This document shows positions 31,718 to 41,502 of a stretch of DNA of 64,000 bases, piece by piece. The notes under the pieces are model-generated. The model was not told the origin of the DNA, made no database searches, and was given only the letters and a program-made list of their open reading frames with translations. This DNA comes from Coenobita brevimanus. Its lineage: Eukaryota; Arthropoda; Malacostraca; Decapoda; Coenobitidae. Location of the stretch: assembly GCA_032717465.1 (NCBI GenBank), contig JAVRFU010000159.1, forward strand, positions 85,940 to 149,939. The letters are read 5' to 3'. The position numbers were made by a program, and so were the translations under genes. Numbering within the stretch: position 1 is the first letter of the stretch; each line of letters starts with the position of its first letter.

Positions 31718-31884
31718 AGATCGTAAGATTGGACACAGATGATAATGAGAACTGACGGGACCGGAGAAATGAGAACATAAACAGTGAAGAGGGGGAATTT
31801 TTATTCAGGGTTATTAACATACAAGGTTTGTCTAAATGTAAAAGTAAGGAAGTAGAACAATTAGTAAATGATAATAGTATGTGA
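31718..31884 (+). pseudogene. LINE-C ORF1 end and ORF2 start
   Basis: After a short degraded ORF1 remainder, GEFLFRVINIQGLSKCKSKE matches the first strand of an APE endonuclease domain. It is interrupted by the inverted LINE-D copy. Confidence 0.6.
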
Positions 31885-33120
31885 TGTGATGTGATGTTGT
31901 TGAGGTATTGCCTTTACAACGGCACCTCTAAACGATTTCCTTCTTTCTCTTTTCTCCTTCTTCTGTGTCTTTCTGTGGTCACACCTCCTCTTCTCTTACT
32001 ACGTGTAAGCTATAATCAGTTGCCTGAATTTCTGAGCTCCTTCACTTTCCTTTCTCTTTTTTTCCAGCATTTAAATATTATTAATTTCTTTTTTTCAATA
32101 CCACTTGTATTAAATAGGAGGTTCCCAAGTATACTATTTCTTTCCTCTATATATGGCTGTTGTAATTCTACCAGTTGTGTTCTTTCTTCCATATATCCTG
32201 TGCAGTCTAATAAAAAATGTATCAAGTCTTCTGTTTCTGCATTACACATTGGACAATTTGTCTCAGTTCCCTTGAATCTATTTCTATTTGCTAAATTTAG
32301 TGTATTAGATCTGCATTTAAACAGGATTATGGAGGCTGGTGAATTATCATATATTTCATCTACTCCACCTATTTCTTTCTTCCATTTTTTATATACTTCT
32401 AAGCTTGATTTATTTTCCATGTCTTTTCCCCACCTTTTTGTGTCCTCATCATATATTTTCCTGGTTAGTTCATCTTTTGTTATATTTTTTAACCCTTCTG
32501 TATTTAGGTCAAGATCTTTTAGTGCCTTCTCACATTCCCTCATCCACTTACTCTTGCGTTCCCTCAGCTCTTCTACAATTTCAATTAATAGTGCATTATT
32601 TCTTCTCTTTAAAATACCTTGGAGATATTGAAGCTTTGCCCTCTTTATTTTTGTTTCCATTAGTGAGGCTCGTACTTCGCCCCTCAGGCAGCCTACTGCA
32701 GTGCTCATATTACCTCCCAGCATTGTTCTATACACCCCATTTTCTATTTTCTGTAGTTTGTCTATTTCTTCTTTATTAAAATCAATTACTCCTGCAGCAT
32801 ACAGAACTCCAGGGAGTGCTAGGCTCTTCCAGTAAGTTTTACCGATTAAAATTTTATTGCAGCTCCTAGCCATAACAGAGTAGGTTAAGTTTGCTAGTCT
32901 TTGTGCTTTCATAATGATGTTTTCTTTATGTCCTTTAAAGCAGTCTTTAGAGTCCACTACTGTTACCCCCAAATACTTAATTGAATTTACCACTTCTATA
33001 CCCTCTATTTCTGTTGGTTTCTCCTTCATATTGAATATAATGAATTTACTTTTGGCTTTATTTATTTCTAGTCCACAGGTTTTACTAATATTTATTAACC
33101 TTCTAATGTTAGCTTTGGCC
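31885..33120 (-). pseudogene. LINE-D ORF2 C-terminal half, inserted antisense in LINE-C
   Basis: A 337-codon minus-strand frame (33,029-32,016) with a short upstream extension to about 33,118. It begins in the post-catalytic RT region (LEINKAKSKFIIFN-like, IKYLGVTVVDSKDCFKGHKE), runs through the thumb (CNKILIGKTYWKSLALPGVL) and ends with a zinc-knuckle-like CPMCNAETEDLIHFLLDCTG. The catalytic YADD segment is missing, so this is a 5'-truncated insertion. Its 3' end (left) carries a degenerate (CATCA)n tract (plus: GTGATGTGATGTGATG). It is clearly related to, but diverged from, the LINE-C frame at 36.75-37.2 kb. The main frame is open, so the insertion may be younger than its host. Confidence 0.8.
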
Positions 33121-33560
33121 TCGTGTGCCTAACAGAAACACAAAAGAAAATTAGCAATATAATATTTAGTCAAAATATATGTGTTGTAGAAAATATGAGA
33201 GATTTAGAAGAAAAGAAGGGAGGGGGGATAATGATTCTGTACAAGGGAAATCAAGGGATAGAAGTCAGTAATGTAAACACTAAAAATACTGATATGATAC
33301 ATGCTAAATGTTCAATAAGAGGTTGGGAGATGAAACTGATAGTGGTGTATTTTGCTGTACATGATAAGAATAGAAACAAAGCAATGAGGGAAGAAATAGA
33401 ATCTATCATTGAGAGAAGTGAAGAGCCATTAATGATAGCAGGAGATTATAACGGGCATGTAGGGTTTAAAGGGGAACAAAGATTAGATGATAATGGAAGG
33501 ATGATACTAGATTGGATGGACAAATATAGGCTCATAATGTTAAATGAAGATCAGAAATGT
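33121..33560 (+). pseudogene. LINE-C ORF2 endonuclease, middle part
   Basis: CLTETQKK, then GGGIMILYKGNQG, KLIVVYFAVHDKNRN and MIAGDYNGHVGFKGEQRLDD. The LTETQ and GDYNGH motifs are APE-type endonuclease catalytic blocks. Open until the insertion at 33,561. Confidence 0.75.
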
Positions 33561-33792
33561 CTGTCTATCTATCTATCTATAGCCCGACGCCCTAATCCCG
33601 CAAAGGGTGGCTGCAGACAAAACGCCTCCAAGTCGCTCTGTCACCCACCATTTGACTACCCTCCCCCTCCCTCATATACCTCTCAACTCCATCCCTCCAC
33701 CTCATCCTCGGTCTACCTCTCCCTCTCCCTCCCTCCACCTCACCTACATACACCCTCTTAGTCAGTCTTTCATTCTCCATTCTCTTCACATG
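33561..33792 (-). mobile_element. LINE-A 3' end in LINE-C, 10-bp target duplication
   Basis: Flanked by TCAGAAATGT at 33,551-33,560 and 33,793-33,802. It begins at the left with (CTAT)n and AGCCCGACGCCCTAATCCCG and contains the LINE-A C-terminal tail (VYVGEVEGGRGRGRPRMRWR on minus). Removing the 232-bp insert and one duplication keeps the LINE-C endonuclease frame open (DQKC continues with TGEFTWC). Confidence 0.9.
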
Positions 33793-33802
33793 TCAGAAAT
33801 GT

Positions 33803-34118
33803 ACAGGAGAATTTACATGGTGTAGGGAAAAACTAAAAAGCACTATAGATTATACATTGGTCAATGATAAATTATATGATAAGTATATAAGTATGAACAT
33901 TGACGAAGGTAAAGAGTTTTTTGATTTGTCAGATCATAATTTAATGGATATAAAAATAAAAGCAAAGAAACGAAAAACAATTCAGAAATACGGAATGGAT
34001 AGTAAGAGAATATTACAAGTCAGATAATAAATCGATGAAAAAGTTTGAAGAAGAATTGGAAAAAAGAATAAAAAGAGAGAATATCAGAGACATAAAAGAT
34101 TTAGAAGAAAGGATGAAA
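33803..34118 (+). pseudogene. LINE-C ORF2 endonuclease C-terminus and linker
   Basis: LKSTIDYTLVNDKLYDKYIS and EFFDLSDHNLMDIKIKAKK, where SDHNLM is the final APE catalytic motif, then a Lys/Glu-rich linker. A stop/frameshift occurs near 34,025. Confidence 0.75.
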
Positions 34119-34939
34119 AACTCCCTGTACTGTTGTTTGCAGATGATACTGTGTTGTTGAGTGAAGACGAAGGGGAGCTGCAAGGCTTGGTGGATGAGTT
34201 TGGGAGAGTGTGTAAGAAACGGAATCTAAAGGTGAATGTAGGGAAGAGTAAAGTGATGGTCTTTGAGAGAGGTGAAGTCAGTGAATGTACAGTGAGGTTG
34301 GATGGTGAGGAATTGGAAAATGTGAGTACGTTTAAGTACTTGGGTAGTGTGATGAGTAAGGATGGAGGTTTGGAGGGTGGAGTGCGTGAAAGGGTACAGC
34401 AGGGAAGAAAGGTTGCTGGTTCTTTGAAAACAGTGATAAGAAACAGGGACGTGAGCATGGAAGTGAAAAAGTTACTACATGACAGTATTGTGATACCAAC
34501 TCTAACGTATGGAAGTGAAGCTTGGACGTTGTTGGAAGGACACAAGTCAAGAGTGAGAGCAGTGGAAATGAGTTATTTAAGAGGAGCCTGTGGAGTCACA
34601 TGGAGAGACAGGCTGACGAATGAGGATATAAAGGAGCGTTGTGGTGTGGATGTGGATGTGATAGGAAGCGTTATGAGGAACACACTGAGGTGGTTTGGCC
34701 ATGTGGAGAGGATGGAGGGTGAAAGACTGACGAAGAGAGTGTATGTGAGTGAGGTGGAGGGGGGAAGAGGGAGGGGGAGGCCGAGGATGAGATGGAGGGA
34801 TGGGGTGGAGAGGTATATGAGAGAGGGGGTGTGAGTTGGGAGCAGGGCAGTGAGATGGCGGGGGACAGGGCGACTTGGAGGCGATTTGTTTGTGGCCACC
34901 CCAAACGGGATTGAGGCGTCTGGCAATAGATAGATAGAT
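34119..34939 (+). pseudogene. LINE-A, longest copy in the window, in LINE-C; 9-bp target duplication
   Basis: Flanked by AGGATGAAA at 34,110-34,118 and 34,940-34,948. A 233-codon frame starts PVLLFADDTVLLSEDEGELQ (RT motif C, FADD) and continues with KYLGSVMSKDGGLEGGVRER, IPTLTYGSEAWTLLEG and RWFGHVERMEGERLTKRVYV to the stop at 34,832. The 3' UTR ends ACGGGATTGAGGCGTCTGG and CAATAGATAGATAGATAG. This copy defines the family: the many other fragments are its last 150-400 bp. It is truncated upstream of the RT active site. Clade uncertain (RTE- or L1-like style). Confidence 0.88.
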
Positions 34940-34948
34940 AGGATGAAA

Positions 34949-36325
34949 GACATAGCGGAAAGAGTACTGAAAGGTACTTATAGGAGACGGATGGGAAAGG
35001 AAAGAGATAAGGAGGAACCGGTGTGGATAACAGAGGAAATAAGAAAAGAAGTAAAAGAAAGAAAGAGACGTAACAGATGTAGGAGGAATGCAGGTCACAG
35101 GAAGAGGATGAAATGTGGAAAAACCTGTACCTGGAACAAAAACGTAAAACCCAAAAGTTGATTAAAGATGAAATATATAAGTATGAAGACAAAATAATAA
35201 AGGAGATAAAAGATAAAAGGGATAATAAAAATATTTAGAAATATGTGAAGAAGCTGAAAGGAGAGAAAGAGAAAGAGGACAATAGGTTGATGGTATATGG
35301 GGAAGATGGCAAGAAATTTGAGAAAGAAAGATTAGAGGAAGAAATAGGAAAGTTCTGGGGAAATTTATATAAAAAGCAGGAAAACAAGATAGAACAAATA
35401 TGGAATAGACAGAAGAAGGAAGAATATATGAAGGAATATGAGAATGTAAGAGAAAAGATACAGAGAGGAGGAGAATTCCAAGTAAGAAGAGGAAGGGAAG
35501 AGAGGTTAGAACAGGAAGATAATTTAAGGATGATAAAATCATGTAGTATAGAAATTAGAGAACATCTTGAAATGGCATTTCAGGTAGATAAAGGTATAAT
35601 ATTTACAGACGAAAAGGCAATTACAGAGGAAAGGGTGATCAAATGTTTAAAAAGAATGAAAAATAAAAAAGTATCAGGACTGGACAGAATTAAGCCAGAG
35701 ATGTACAAAGCATTCCTCAACAACAAAAGTAAACAGGGATTGTTTAGTAATATGTCTAGAGAATGTAGTAGAAAAAGGAATAGTGCCAGAAGAGTGGAAA
35801 GAAACAAAGACAATACTGATACCAAAAACAGAGAGACCAAAGATAGGCGAATTGAGGCCAATTGCTTTAAACAATGTGGGATATAAAGTGCTGATGGCAG
35901 TCATGAGAGAGAGTACTGAAGGGAATTTAATGAGAAATAATGTGGAAAAAGAAACACAAGGTGCATTCACAGAGGGGGGGAGGATTGAAAATAATTTGTT
36001 AATATTGAGATATTGCATCAAAACCTCATTTCACAAAAAGAAACCACTTGTAGTAATATCAATAGACTATTCTAAAGCTTTTGATAGTATAAAAAGGGAG
36101 AAATTAATAGAATTATTAGTAGAATATAAAATAAATCCAAATGTAATTAATGTAATAGCAGAAGTTTATAAGGGAGACAAAACAAAAATTGAACTAGAGG
36201 ATAACAATATGATGACATTACCAGTAACAAGCGGAATACGCCAGGGATGTACTGGATCAACCACTCTGTTTAAATTAGTTACATATAAAATAATGCAAAG
36301 GTTAGAAGAAATAAACAAGGGTTTT
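34949..36325 (+). pseudogene. LINE-C ORF2 linker and RT fingers/palm (part 1)
   Basis: It resumes at DIAERVLKGTYRRRMGK, then a basic linker, EERVIKCLKRMKNKKVSGLD (RT block 1), PEEWKETKTILIPKTERPKI and ELRPIALNNVGYKVLMAVMR (block 2), VISIDYSKAFDSIKREKLIE (motif A) and VTSGIRQGCTGSTTLF (motif B). At least three frame changes (about 35,160, 35,235 and 35,775) show decay. Interrupted at 36,326 by a SINE-X. Confidence 0.8.
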
Positions 36326-36702
36326 CTATCTATCTACTACTATCTACTGCCAGACGCCATAATCCCGTAAGGGGTGGCCATTTGACTTTGAGTTATTTGT
36401 TTTACAGGGAGGGGCACTAACCCTCCACCAACCCACTTGTTGACACGTAGGGAGCACGTATGGTTTGGTTATATGGTAACCACCCAGCGTTGTAAATGGT
36501 TTCTTGGCTTACAGGAAACCATTTGGCTTGTCACTCAATGTAAAGCCACCTGTAAAGGAAAGAAAAGCAATAAGAAGTGACAGGAAAGATGGGAGAAATA
36601 GGAAGAGAGGAGGGCAGGCACAGAAAAAGAATGATAAAGGCTAAGGAAGAAGTAGGCAGCACTACATCAAGTGAGTGGATGATGGTCGCCACCACCTACC
36701 AC
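36326..36702 (-). mobile_element. Near-full-length SINE-X with 13-bp target duplication
   Basis: Flanked by AAACAAGGGTTTT at 36,313-36,325 and 36,703-36,715. Read on minus it starts GGTAGGTGGTGGCGACCATC, ATCCACTCACTTGATGTAGT, the pyrimidine block, the core (GGTTTCCTGTAAGCCAAGAA, GGTGGTTACC on plus), the X module and GGCGTCTGGCAGTAGATAG. At 377 bp it is the reference copy for SINE-X. No clear pol III A/B boxes are seen in the head. Confidence 0.9.
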
Positions 36703-36715
36703 AAACAAGGGTTTT

Positions 36716-37245
36716 AAAGATGATAATTTCAAGATCACATCTTTATACTATGCAGATGATGGTATACTTTTGGCAGGTAGCATTGGGGAGGCTGAAGAAG
36801 TCATCAGAGGAGTTACAATAATAAGTAGGGAATACGGACTAGAAATTAACAGACAGAAAAGCCAAGCATTGATATTCAATATGAAAAACAAGCCAGAACA
36901 AATAGGGGGAATAGAAATAAAAAATAAGATAAAATATCTTGGAGTGGTAATAGAAGATACAAGAAACTTCTTTAGAGAACAAAAGAAAATTATGATTGAA
37001 AAAGCACGAAAAATGGCTAACACAACATACTCAGTAATTGCTAAAAGTTGTTCCAGATTACGTATTGGTAAAACTTATTGGAAAAGTATAGTGATACCAT
37101 CAATATTATATGGAGTAGGAGTGATAGATATGACAGAGGAAGATATAAATAGATTACAGATTATAGAAAATGGAGTTTATAGGCAAATTATGGGGGCACC
37201 AAGGTATGCACAGGAGGCTGCTTTGAGGGGAGAGGTGGGGGCTTC
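36716..37245 (+). pseudogene. LINE-C ORF2 RT palm/thumb (part 2), 3'-truncated
   Basis: LYYADDGILLAGSIGEAEEV (motif C), YGLEINRQKSQALIFNMKNK (motif D), IKYLGVVIEDTRNFFREQKK and SRLRIGKTYWKSIVIPSILY run to RGEVGAS, where the sequence changes abruptly to a Jockey-like RT. The zinc-knuckle end seen in LINE-D is missing. Confidence 0.8.
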
Positions 37246-37850
37246 AAGCATATGGGCCTGATGGGGTCCCTCCTGTTGTTCTCAAGAACTGTGCTTCTGT
37301 GCTTACACCCTGCCTAGGCAAACTCTTTTTCCTTTGTCTGTCAACTTGTACCTTTCCTTCTTGCTGGAAGTTTGCTCTCATTCAGCCAGTCCCAAAGAAG
37401 GGTGACCACTCCCAACCCTCCAACTATCGTCCAATTGCTTTAACGTCCTGTATTTCAAAAGTTTTCGAGTCAATTCTCAATAGAAAAATTTTAAGGCATC
37501 TTTCCTATCACTACCTTCTTTCCGATTGTCAGTATGGGTTCCGTCAGGGACGCTCCACTGGCGATCTTCTCACCTACCTTTCAGACTCCTGGTCATCCTC
37601 CTTTCGGGACTTTGGCGAAAGCTTTGCCATTGCACTTGACATCTCAAAGGCTTTCGATCGAGTCTGGCATAAATCTTTAATTTCCAAACTGCCCTCCTAC
37701 GGTTTCTATCCTTCTATCTGTGCCTTCATTGCTAGCTTCCTTTCTGGTCGTTCTGTAGCCACTGTTGTAGACGGCCATCGTTCTTCTCCTAGATCTATCA
37801 ACAGTGGTGTTCCTCAGGGCTCTGTCCTATCACCAACTCTCTTCCTTTAA
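37246..37850 (+). pseudogene. Jockey-like LINE RT domain fragment
   Basis: The frame reads YGPDGVPPVVLKNCASVLTP, LIQPVPKKGDHSQPSNYRPI (block 2), DCQYGFRQGRSTGDLLTYLS, FAIALDISKAFDRVWHKSLI (motif A) and SINSGVPQGSVLSPTLFL (motif B), then a stop. The YADD motif and the rest of ORF2 are absent. The right boundary is near 37,850. It is probably the same family as the 3' ends at 10.7, 44.5 and 63.7 kb. Confidence 0.8.
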
Positions 37851-37915
37851 AAGTTGGGAAGCCCAAAAATCATAGTTCCGCCAGGTAATCATCAGGGCAA
37901 CCTGGGACCACCTTA

Positions 37916-37919
<4 letters not shown>

Positions 37920-37957
<38 letters not shown>

Positions 37958-37966
37958 CTGTCTGTC

Positions 37967-38024
<58 letters not shown>

Positions 38025-38025
38025 C
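37920..38025 (+). repeat. (CT)n and (CTGT)n microsatellite
   Basis: CTCTCT for about 34 bp, (TGTC)n, then CTCTCT for about 38 bp. Confidence 0.95.
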
Positions 38026-38039
38026 CCCCCCAAATTTTC

Positions 38040-38370
38040 TTAATCCATCCCATCCATCATCCATTTCTACGTTGCCCCACAAGGAGCATAGGAGCCCGGG
38101 GCTGGGCAAATTGGTCCTGACATTTAAGATGAGAGTGACCAGCCTTACTCATCCCTGAGTGGCATTATGTTAGCAGTAAGCCCCAACCACCCCATGGATA
38201 TAAACCTGCACCGGCTCAATCCGATTAGAGCACCTTCATTGCCCACTAAACCACCAGGTGCCATAATTTGGTTATATGGTTACCACCCAGCATAGTAAAT
38301 GGCTTCCTGGTGTACAGGAAACCACTTGGCTTCTCACTCAGTGTAGAGTCACACATAGGCAGAAGGAAGA
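38040..38370 (-). mobile_element. SINE-Y: core plus tRNA-like head plus Y tail
   Basis: On minus: core (GGTTTCCTGTACACCAGGAA, GGTGGTAACCATATAACCAA), tRNA-like segment GGCACCTGGTGGTTTAGTGG with A-box-like TGGTTTAGTGGG and B-box-like GGTTTATATCC, then the Y module (GTCAGGACCAATTTGCCCAG, CCCCGGGCTCCTATGCTCC) ending GGATGATGGATGGGATGG. The same order is seen at 39.99-40.50 kb. Confidence 0.8.
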
Positions 38371-38374
38371 GGAA

Positions 38375-39035
38375 AGAGTGAAAGAAAGAATTGTTTCTTA
38401 TTTCTTTTAAAAAGGATGAACAGCATTTAAAAAAACGTTCATAGTGTACACTCCCCAACGGTGCTGAAAACAGGCAGATGCCATCTTAACATGCCATTAT
38501 TGGCACGAAATTGCCCTAATCCACACTGATTTATCCAAACCTAACCCAAACTTTCGTAACTTCGACCTAATTTATTCTAACCTATTTTATGCTGTCCTAA
38601 CCTAACCTAACCTGTCCCTTATATACAGTCATCATATCCTCTTCATACTCGAAAACTCACTTAGGTACAACTTTATAGAGTCACTGAATCAGTTCATAGT
38701 AGGTAAAAGAAGAAAACATGATAGTGTATTTAAAAGGTGGGCCAATGTCTCTGTCAAGATTACCCTGCACCATATGTCTCGTCCCCAATCACAATTTCCT
38801 GGGAGCTTTACATGTAACCTGTAATTCTGCCTCACAACAGATGGCTTCATTTTGAACAGATTCATTACTTTTATGGTTTTATTATTGTTTCATGTTCGGT
38901 ATTCAATAAATAGTACAGCACTATTCGATAGAGGATCATGTTTGGGGTCATAAGTCTCATGTCCAAAAACACTGCTCTTGATGTTTGGTTTCCTTTGTTT
39001 TGCAGTTCATATTTCTCATACAGCACACAAAAATT
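38375..39035. other. No gene recognised; short (CCTAA)n at 38,590-38,612
   Basis: CCTAACCTAACCTAACC (three to four telomere-like units) with diffuse CCTAA-like words from 38,540. Otherwise unassigned. Confidence 0.5.
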
Positions 39036-39044
39036 AACTCGGGG

Positions 39045-39150
39045 ATGAGTGAGGCTGGTCACTCTCATCTTAAATGTCAGAACCAACTTGCCTAACCCCA
39101 GGCTCTTACGCTCCTCATGGGGCAACACTGGATTAGATGATGGATGAATG
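39045..39150 (+). mobile_element. SINE-Y 3' module
   Basis: GATGAGTGAGGCTGGTCACT, CTCATCTTAAATGTCAGAAC, CCTAACCCCAGGCTCTTACG and GGATTAGATGATGGATG. Confidence 0.75.
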
Positions 39151-39382
39151 AATAGAAAGATATTTATCATTTACTTTTGCAGTCTGACATTTGATGTGAT
39201 GTAGGAGTGCAGGGATAATATTATGAAATTTTCCCCAAAGAATGGCACCTGCCACCAGCATCACCTGTTTTCTGAGGACAATCATTTTGTTCACTTCCCT
39301 TCCAGTGCCCCATGCTTAAGAAAATGTGGCACTTAAACCCAGATAATTCTTTTTAGTCATATCATTAGAACCCACCTTGGCT

Positions 39383-39462
39383 TCCTGCAGTGGCCGAATA
39401 GTAAGCATGGCTGCTACAAAGCTGCTGACCCAATTGCATCAGGATTAGAATCTTAGTGCAGG
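39383..39462 (+). mobile_element. Possible tRNA-Leu/Ser-derived SINE head (decayed)
   Basis: GCAGTGGCCGAATAGTAAGC resembles the A box of a class II tRNA (GTGGCCGAGTGGTTAAG) and GGATTAGAATCTTAGTG the B box. No cloverleaf survives. Confidence 0.3.
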
Positions 39463-39575
39463 CAGCCAGAGCCAGTCATCAAGGGTGCCCATCCACCTTT
39501 TATACCATATATGAGGCACCATCATTACCTATGTCTTTTGAATAGCATTATTAAAACTACAAATCCTCCTTTCAG

Positions 39576-39784
39576 TCCTGGCTGCCAAAGCTGGTTCGCT
39601 GTATGAGAGAAAGAGTGAAGACTGATATCAAGGAAACGTGATGCACCTGCTAGCATACTCATCGATGGGTGAGAAGTATCAGTACACGGTGACCTTCAAC
39701 ATACCAGTCATGGGGGAGGAATGGTTACCCACTGCTTGGGTACACAAGGACCAGGTGGCAGCCAGAGCAGATGCAGAAGCCATG
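39576..39784 (+). pseudogene. ect2: ECT2/Pebble-like exon a (end of a BRCT repeat), in-frame stop
   Basis: Between a good acceptor (CCTCCTTTCAG) and donor (CATG, then GTAAGA) the frame reads LAAKAGSLYERKSED, a TGA at 39,623-39,625, then YQGNVMHLLAYSSMGEKYQY and TVTFNIPVMGEEWLPTAWVH. The NVxHLLA...GEKY...PVMGEEWLPTAW pattern fits the second half of a BRCT repeat (conserved His and Trp) and most resembles the ECT2 RhoGEF region (xVTHLVA...GEKF...PIMKPEWIYKAW by family recall). The exon ends in phase 0 and joins exon b. The TGA could be a real nonsense change, a sequencing error, or avoided if a weak acceptor after it (ATCAAG) is used. ECT2 is a cytokinesis Rho activator; only BRCT exons are seen here. 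Confidence 0.55.
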
Positions 39785-39999
39785 GTAAGAGCTTGCTGTT
39801 GTTGTTGTGGCCCTAGGATTATCTGGATATGAGTTAACCCCAAGACTGCTGTGGTACTGGTGAGATAGTGATGAGATAAGGGACAAATGCACATGTCATA
39901 GATAGATACAGACAGATGGATAGATAGAAATGCACGCACAGAACTGATGCTGTTCAGTAACAGACGACCAGATAATTATTACTGTTATTACCTTTGTGG

Positions 40000-40500
40000 T
40001 AGGTGGGGGTGCCCACCATCCACTCACTCAGTGTAGTGCTGGCTTGGGTGTCTGCCCTTTCTGCTCTTCCTTCCTTCCTTCCTTCCTTCCTCTTCTGTCT
40101 TTCTTTCCTTTGTTCTTTCCTCTTCCTTCTGCCTACAGGTGGCTTTACACTTCCTCTTCTCACTTTCTTTCTTTCATTCTTTCCTCATGCTTCTCCTTAT
40201 GGGTGACTCTATATTGAGTGACAAGCCAAATTGTTTCCAGTACACCTGGAACCCATTTAATATGCTGGGTGGTAACCATAAAACCAAATTATGGTGCCTG
40301 GTGGTTTACTGGGTAATTAAGGTACTCCAAACTAATTGAGCCTGTGTTGGTTTATATCCAGGGGATGGTTGGGGTTTATTGCTCACATAATTCCTCTCAG
40401 GGATGAGTGAGGCTGGTTGCTCTCATCTTAAATGTCAGGACCAACTTGCCTAGGCCTGGGCTCCTATTCTCCTCATGGGGCAGTTGGATAATGGATGGAG
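40000..40500 (+). mobile_element. SINE-Y full composite in the ECT2-like intron
   Basis: 5' head (GTGCCCACCATCCACTCACT, starting about 39,993), (CCTT)n block, core (TGAGTGACAAGCCAAATTG, GGTGGTAACCATAAAACC), tRNA-like GTGCCTGGTGGTTTACTGGG with GGTTTATATCC, and the Y tail ending GGATAATGGATGG. It shows the module order most completely. Confidence 0.8.
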
Positions 40501-40749
40501 GGATTATTAGTTTTTATTAATAAGACCATGGTATTTTTGTGGCCCTAGGATATACTGTAGATGCAGAGGCAGTGATGAGAGACAGGAATGGGAGGGGATG
40601 AAAGTGAGAGTTGTAGGTCAGAATTCAAGGTGGCATAGGAGGCTTTGTAGCATAAATGAAAATACACACATGTTATGGGACTAAAGAGGTTAAACAAAAC
40701 CCAGAATATCCTCACAAGTGACATTTAACCCACCATCTTTGTTTTGCAG

Positions 40750-40893
40750 GCAAAGTAAAAACTAAAGGCGTTTCAAAACCTGCGTATTGTGCTGGTGGGT
40801 TTTTCTGAGGAGAACCAGGGTCAGATGAAAGACCTGGTGCACCAAAATGATGGCATTATTACAACTCTGCATGACCAGAATGCAACACATATG
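40750..40893 (+). pseudogene. ect2: ECT2/Pebble-like exon b (start of the next BRCT repeat), stop near the acceptor
   Basis: After TTTTGCAG the phase-0 frame reads AK, TAA (40,756-40,758), KLKAFQNLRIVLVGFSEENQ and GQMKDLVHQNDGIITTLHDQ, ending NATHM before GTAAGT. The LRIVLVGFSEENxxxMxxLVxxNDG...ATHMV pattern is the first half of a BRCT fold (ECT2: CILSFLGFSDEEKxxMxxM...THLVV by recall). The 144-bp exon is phase 0 at both ends and fits exons a and c. The stop lies in the linker and would be skipped by an alternative acceptor at ACTAAAG (40,765). Confidence 0.6.
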
Positions 40894-41365
40894 GTAAGTT
40901 CGTGATTACATGCTCCTCTCATTTATATTTGGTATATAGATACTGTAGACTGACTGACATAGATAAACATACATACCATACCCTTTTCTTTTTTCCCTCT
41001 TTTGTTCTTTCTCTCTGGCTTCCTTCTTTCCATCCTCCTCTGTGTAGTAACTTAATCTGTGCTTAATCTGTTCTGGATGGCATCAGCTGTTGTGTCATAA
41101 TGTGTTGTTTTCTTTGAATGATATTTATCATGCATTATTCTGTATTCTTTTATTATAATGCTTTGATGTGTATTTATAATTTTTCCATTTATTATTTCTT
41201 GCGTTTTCAAGATATTACCAACCTCTTCAGAAGATAATGGAATATTGTTTTGTTCTCAGTTTCCATTTTGTGCATCCCACTCACTACTTTGAAATAAAAG
41301 TAGATTTGGTTTAGGATGATGATGATGTGAAAGAAGATGTAGGTAACTTTAATAATATTTTTCAG

Positions 41366-41502
41366 GTAATAGAAGACCAGTCCATCACAGGGAAGCCACC
41401 AGACTCTCCTCCAAAGGCTTACGTGGTCAAGGCAGAATGGTTCTGGACCTCAATCCAGATGGAAGCTTGTCCCAACGAGAAGCTGGTTCGCTGTAGGTGC
41501 AG
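41366..41502 (+). pseudogene. ect2: ECT2/Pebble-like exon c (second half of a BRCT repeat), open
   Basis: After TATTTTTCAG the frame reads VIEDQSITGKPPDSPPKAYV and VKAEWFWTSIQMEACPNEKL, ending VRCRC before GTAAGG. The YVVKAEWFWTSIQMEA stretch is the most diagnostic part: ECT2 proteins have YVVKQEWFWGSIQMDA here (family recall). Entry phase 0 matches exon b; exit phase is 2. This exon has no stop, so a live gene with unusual splicing upstream remains possible. No DH or PH domain exon was found in the remaining 22 kb of the window. Confidence 0.65.

Noticed and set aside
32339..32779. Plus-strand hydrophobic ORF of 146 codons
   Set aside because: Antisense shadow of the LINE-D reverse-transcriptase frame.
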